From Bacillota bacterium (GTDB lineage Bacteria; Bacillota_I; Bacilli_A; RF39; UBA660): DNA of 14,172 nt. The notes under the pieces were generated by a model. The model was not told where the DNA came from and did not search any database. It worked only from the letters and a program-made list of their open reading frames with translations. The DNA is taken from positions 1 to 14,172 of the forward strand of contig DOEC01000031.1 of assembly GCA_003524085.1 (NCBI GenBank). Direction: 5' to 3'. This document shows, piece after piece, positions 11,807 through 14,172 of this stretch (position 1 is the stretch's first letter; every line of letters starts with the position of its first letter). Position numbers and translations under genes: made by a program.

Positions 11807-12712
11807 TTATATTTTTTCTATAATTCTAAGTTTTGCACTTCTACTTCTATTATTACTTTCTAACTCTTCATTACTAGCAATTATTGGTTTTCTAGTTATT
11901 AATCTAGCTTTTGCTTTCATCTCTATTGGTACAACTGGAAGATTCTTACTTACTTCATCATCACTACACAACTTCTTAAATGTGTTTTTAACAATTCTAT
12001 CTTCTAAACTATGAAATGTAATAACACACATTCTTCCACCACTTTTAAGTAAGCTAAACGCATCTAATAAAGACTTTTCTAAAATATCTAACTCATGGTT
12101 AACTTCAATTCTAATTGCTTGAAAAGTTTTCCTTGAAGGGTTACCCTTTCTTCTATAGCTTTCAGGAACATTATTTCTTATGACTTCAGCTAGTTCTAAT
12201 GTTGTATTAATTGGTCTAGCATTTATTATTCCTTTAGCTATACTTTTAGCGTTTACTTCCTCTCCATAGTTAAATAAAATATCTACTAAATCTGTATAAG
12301 AATACAAATTTACTACTTTATAAGCATCTAACTCTTGTCTCTTATCCATACGCATATCTAACTTCGCGTCGTTATGAAAACTAAACCCCCTGTCAGTTTC
12401 ATCAAGCTGAGGACTACTAACTCCTAAATCAAACATAATACCATCAACTGGAGTATTAACATATTCTAACATATTTTTAAAATTAGTATGAAATATTTTA
12501 AAGTTAGAACCAATTTTACTTAATTTTTCTGTACTATATTTAACTGCTTCCTCATCTTGATCAAAGGCGAATAAGAACCCCTTCTCTTCTAACCTTTTCA
12601 AAACTTCCCCTGAGTGACCAGCATATCCTAAAGTCCCATCTATATAAGTTCCATCTGGTTTTACATTTAATCCTAAGATAGTCTCCTCTAATAATACACT
12701 CTTATGCTTCAT
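11807..12712 (-). CDS. rsmH: 16S rRNA (cytosine1402-N4)-methyltransferase RsmH
   Basis: RsmH (MraW) uses S-adenosylmethionine to methylate N4 of C1402 in 16S rRNA, fine-tuning the P site. The protein is 301 residues from the ATG at 12712 and starts MKHKSVLLEETILGL, as the family does. SAM-binding DGTLGYAGHSGEVLKRL is near residues 25-41. FDLGVSSPQLD and GFSFHNDAKLDMRMD follow. RKTFQAIRIEVNHELD and TFHSLEDRIVK lie in the C-terminal half. A longer frame from an upstream start adds 20 hydrophobic residues not found in the family. GGAGG lies 5 nt before the chosen ATG, within the end of mraZ. The two genes overlap by 11 bp. Confidence 0.98.
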   Translation of the reverse strand: MKHKSVLLEETILGLNVKPDGTYIDGTLGYAGHSGEVLKRLEEKGFLFAFDQDEEAVKYSTEKLSKIGSNFKIFHTNFKNMLEYVNTPVDGIMFDLGVSSPQLDETDRGFSFHNDAKLDMRMDKRQELDAYKVVNLYSYTDLVDILFNYGEEVNAKSIAKGIINARPINTTLELAEVIRNNVPESYRRKGNPSRKTFQAIRIEVNHELDILEKSLLDAFSLLKSGGRMCVITFHSLEDRIVKNTFKKLCSDDEVSKNLPVVPIEMKAKARLITRKPIIASNEELESNNRSRSAKLRIIEKI

Positions 12713-13136
12713 TTGAACCTCCAAACAAATTCTCTGCCATGTCACTAAAATTATCAATATTATTAGAAACAAACTCGTCGTATAAAGTTTTATCCCAAAC
12801 TTCTAATCTATCTCCTACACCAATTATTACACAGTCTTTAACTAAAGATGCATAACTAACTAAATTAGCAGGTAAATTAATACGACCCATCTTATCAAAC
12901 ACAATAGTAGATGCTCCACTAAAAATAAATCTATTAACATTTCTAGCATCACTCTTAGTAAATGGTAAAGTTGCTAACTTATTTACTATCTTATCCCATT
13001 CATTTTTAGGATATATTGCTAAGCACTTATCAAGTCCTCTAGTAATAGTAGCCCCTTCTAACTCACTTCTAAGCTTAGACGGAATAATAAGTCTATTCTT
13101 ATTATCAATAGTATGATTAAATTCGCCCATTAACAT
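12702..13136 (-). CDS. mraZ: Transcriptional regulator MraZ
   Basis: MraZ is a ring-forming DNA-binding protein with two SpoVT/AbrB-like halves that regulates the dcw cluster. In Mycoplasma it activates and in E. coli it represses. The protein is 144 residues from ATG 13136, giving the family start MLMGEFNHTID. Each half shows the DxxxR motif: DNKNR with LIIPSKLR near the start, and DKMGR with INLPANL in the second half. A GTG start at 13157 would add seven residues encoded by the regulator's own binding boxes, so it is rejected. ATG 13130 is an alternative. GGTGG lies 4 nt before the chosen ATG. Four 10-bp AAGTGG-type boxes directly upstream imply autoregulation. Confidence 0.97.
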   Translation of the reverse strand: MLMGEFNHTIDNKNRLIIPSKLRSELEGATITRGLDKCLAIYPKNEWDKIVNKLATLPFTKSDARNVNRFIFSGASTIVFDKMGRINLPANLVSYASLVKDCVIIGVGDRLEVWDKTLYDEFVSNNIDNFSDMAENLFGGSNEA

Positions 13137-13143
13137 AAGACCA

Positions 13144-13180
13144 CCACTTTCTTCCACTTCACTCCACTATCTACCACTAT
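13144..13180 (-). promoter_or_regulatory. Four MraZ boxes with exact 10-bp spacing
   Basis: On the minus strand the heptamers ATAGTGG (13180-13174), ATAGTGG (13170-13164), GAAGTGG (13160-13154) and AAAGTGG (13150-13144) repeat every 10 bp, one helical turn. They match the known MraZ targets (AAAGTG[G/T] with 3-nt gaps in Mycoplasma; TGGGN repeats in E. coli). They overlap the -10 box and leader just upstream of mraZ. Confidence 0.85.
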
Positions 13181-13207
13181 TCTACAAGATTATTTTAATT
13201 AAGTAAA
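13179..13207 (-). promoter_or_regulatory. Promoter of the mraZ cluster
   Basis: TTTACT (13207-13202), a 17-bp spacer and TAGAAT (13184-13179) on the minus strand. The -10 touches the first MraZ box and the predicted start lies within the boxes, so bound MraZ should affect initiation. Confidence 0.55.
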
Positions 13208-13226
13208 GACTAAAACACAAATTTCC

Positions 13227-13271
13227 AAAAAAAAATAACAACTTTACATATATTTTGTAAAGTTGTTATTT
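13227..13271 (-). terminator. Terminator of the surface protein gene
   Basis: AAATAACAACTTTACA (13233-13248) pairs with its perfect complement at 13256-13271 around a 7-nt loop, a 16-bp stem followed by nine T on the minus strand. The stop codon of the upstream gene (13266-13268) lies in the stem. It insulates the mraZ promoter from read-through. Confidence 0.85.
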
Positions 13272-14172
13272 TCTAACATACCAATACTCTCCACTTCTTC
13301 CATCAGTTGGATACGTTCCATAGTCATCAACTACGTTTTCGATTAAACTATTTTTTTCATCTAAGAAACTAGTGCTTGTCCCATTATAAACATACCAGTA
13401 ACTTCCACTTTTGCCATTAGACGGATAAGAATCATTTGAAGTACTACTAACAAGTCCATAATTTGTGCTTCCTTTGCTGTAACTAGTTGTACTACCATTT
13501 GAGACATACCAGTAACTTCCACTTATTCCATTACTAGGGTATGCACTGCTAGAAGTGCTAGAAACAGTTCCATAGTTTGTTGTTCCCTTATAAGAAGAAC
13601 CTGGTATAGTTGTTACTTCTTTCTTTTTGCTAGGAAAAAAGCAATGATTATAACTATTCCATTTTCCAAAATAAATGTAACTTCCTTCTGCTGCTGTTCC
13701 TTCAGAATTAAGAGGTGCTCCCCATACATTATTTTGTGTACTTAACCCATAAAAACCTCTTCCACCTGTATATTGATATCTTCCATTTATTAATACTGGC
13801 GTTGTACTTGTACACTGTACTATACTTGTATAAGTAACACAAAATCCACTTACACTACTTTCACTTTCTCTATAAGTTGGTTGAGTTACAACAGCATTAT
13901 ACTTTGTCCAATTATAAGTAACAGATGTATTAACGTTATACTTATTCCAATTATAATTTGTTTGTTCTTTTAAACTATATTTACTCCACTCACTTTTAGT
14001 GATATTTAAATTACAATTAACATCACTTACAACATTATTAATTTTTACTATATTATCAGTTATACTATAATTTGCATTACTACATGTTAAACTTGCTTGT
14101 TTAATTGTATACCCTTCGTTTGGAGTTATAGTAAACTCTGCATTTTTGCTTTTTTCTACTGTTAAGTTTGTA
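13266..14172 (-). CDS. 3' part of a repeat-bearing surface or adhesin-like protein (partial)
   Basis: An open minus-strand frame enters at the window edge (first full codon 14171-14169) and runs 301 codons to TAA at 13266-13268. The first about 55 residues (AEFTITPNEGYTIKQASLTC onward) look like a beta-rich domain of the divergent InlB B-repeat type. A Tyr/Asn/Thr-rich stretch follows, with NYNWNKYNV and TYNWTKYNA short repeats. The C-terminus has three copies of a YPSNGxSGSYWYV motif (codons near 13574-13490, 13460-13378 and 13322-13269), the last being YPTDGRSGEYWYV. Such modules occur at the ends of secreted adhesin-like proteins. There is no LPxTG or C-terminal membrane anchor, so attachment must be elsewhere. 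The N-terminus and function are out of view. Confidence 0.8.
   Translation of the reverse strand, partial: TNLTVEKSKNAEFTITPNEGYTIKQASLTCSNANYSITDNIVKINNVVSDVNCNLNITKSEWSKYSLKEQTNYNWNKYNVNTSVTYNWTKYNAVVTQPTYRESESSVSGFCVTYTSIVQCTSTTPVLINGRYQYTGGRGFYGLSTQNNVWGAPLNSEGTAAEGSYIYFGKWNSYNHCFFPSKKKEVTTIPGSSYKGTTNYGTVSSTSSSAYPSNGISGSYWYVSNGSTTSYSKGSTNYGLVSSTSNDSYPSNGKSGSYWYVYNGTSTSFLDEKNSLIENVVDDYGTYPTDGRSGEYWYVRK

Noticed and set aside
12713..12772. Longer rsmH with a 20-residue hydrophobic start resembling a membrane helix
   Set aside because: The extension is encoded within the mraZ frame, is absent from RsmH proteins, and GGAGG is correctly placed for ATG 12712.
13137..13157. GTG start for mraZ at 13157
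   Set aside because: The extension is encoded by two of the MraZ boxes and is not part of the family's MxMGE start.
1..14172. UGA read as tryptophan (mycoplasma-type code)
   Set aside because: All conserved genes are full length in the standard bacterial code with TGG for Trp. The lack of TGA stops in the genes checked is explained by low GC.

Overview
The window comes from an AT-rich, cell-walled low-GC Gram-positive bacterium. It looks like an uncultured gut Bacilli relative near the Erysipelotrichia or RF39-type lineages rather than a wall-less mycoplasma. Reasons: an intact rpsL-rpsG-fusA-tuf operon with Bacillus-like proteins; a dcw cluster start (mraZ-rsmH-ftsL-PBP) with four MraZ boxes; homologs of Bacillus YneF and apparently of SirA; strong AGGAGG-type ribosome sites; TTGACA/TATAAT promoters with 17-bp spacers. 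Tryptophan is TGG throughout and the complete genes end in TAA or TAG, so there is no sign of UGA recoding. The lineage call is inference.

Layout. Positions 1-21 hold the first codons of a divergent minus-strand gene; 225-491 is a small XRE-type regulator with its own terminator. Positions 500-830 carry no convincing large gene but hold a pair of 35-bp imperfect palindromes in tandem and two tiny overlapping minus-strand frames between two minus-strand terminators. Positions 868-5150 are the minus-strand str operon (rpsL, rpsG, fusA, tuf), with a promoter before rpsL and a second before tuf.

Positions 5340-8000 are an accessory pocket and the most interesting part. (1) A compact locus at 5340-5640 has all the parts of a type I toxin-antitoxin module: a minus-strand mRNA for a 37-residue hydrophobic/basic peptide with a very strong Shine-Dalgarno, and a convergent plus-strand antisense RNA of about 85 nt with its own promoter and terminator, overlapping the 3' end of the message. 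(2) Three coupled paralogous genes of unknown family (7161-5776) share one promoter. (3) A predicted minus-strand transcript of about 175 nt (7397-7221) has mutually exclusive hairpins and a possible 33-residue membrane peptide. (4) A three-unit 35-bp repeat with a compensated hairpin lies at 7541-7648, within a second predicted small RNA. (5) A second XRE-type regulator lies at 7762-7998.

Positions 8027-9296 return to chromosomal-type genes on the minus strand: yneF-like membrane protein, a HAD-fold protein lacking the second catalytic Asp, and a SirA-like protein. Positions 9328-13136 are the start of the division/cell-wall cluster, mraZ-rsmH-ftsL-PBP, with MraZ boxes at its promoter indicating autoregulation. 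From 13266 to the window end is the 3' part of a large repeat-bearing surface protein gene, cut by the window edge.

The str operon supplies translation factors and the mraZ cluster starts septal wall synthesis. The pocket between them appears to be dominated by small RNAs, small peptides and small regulators whose joint function is unknown.
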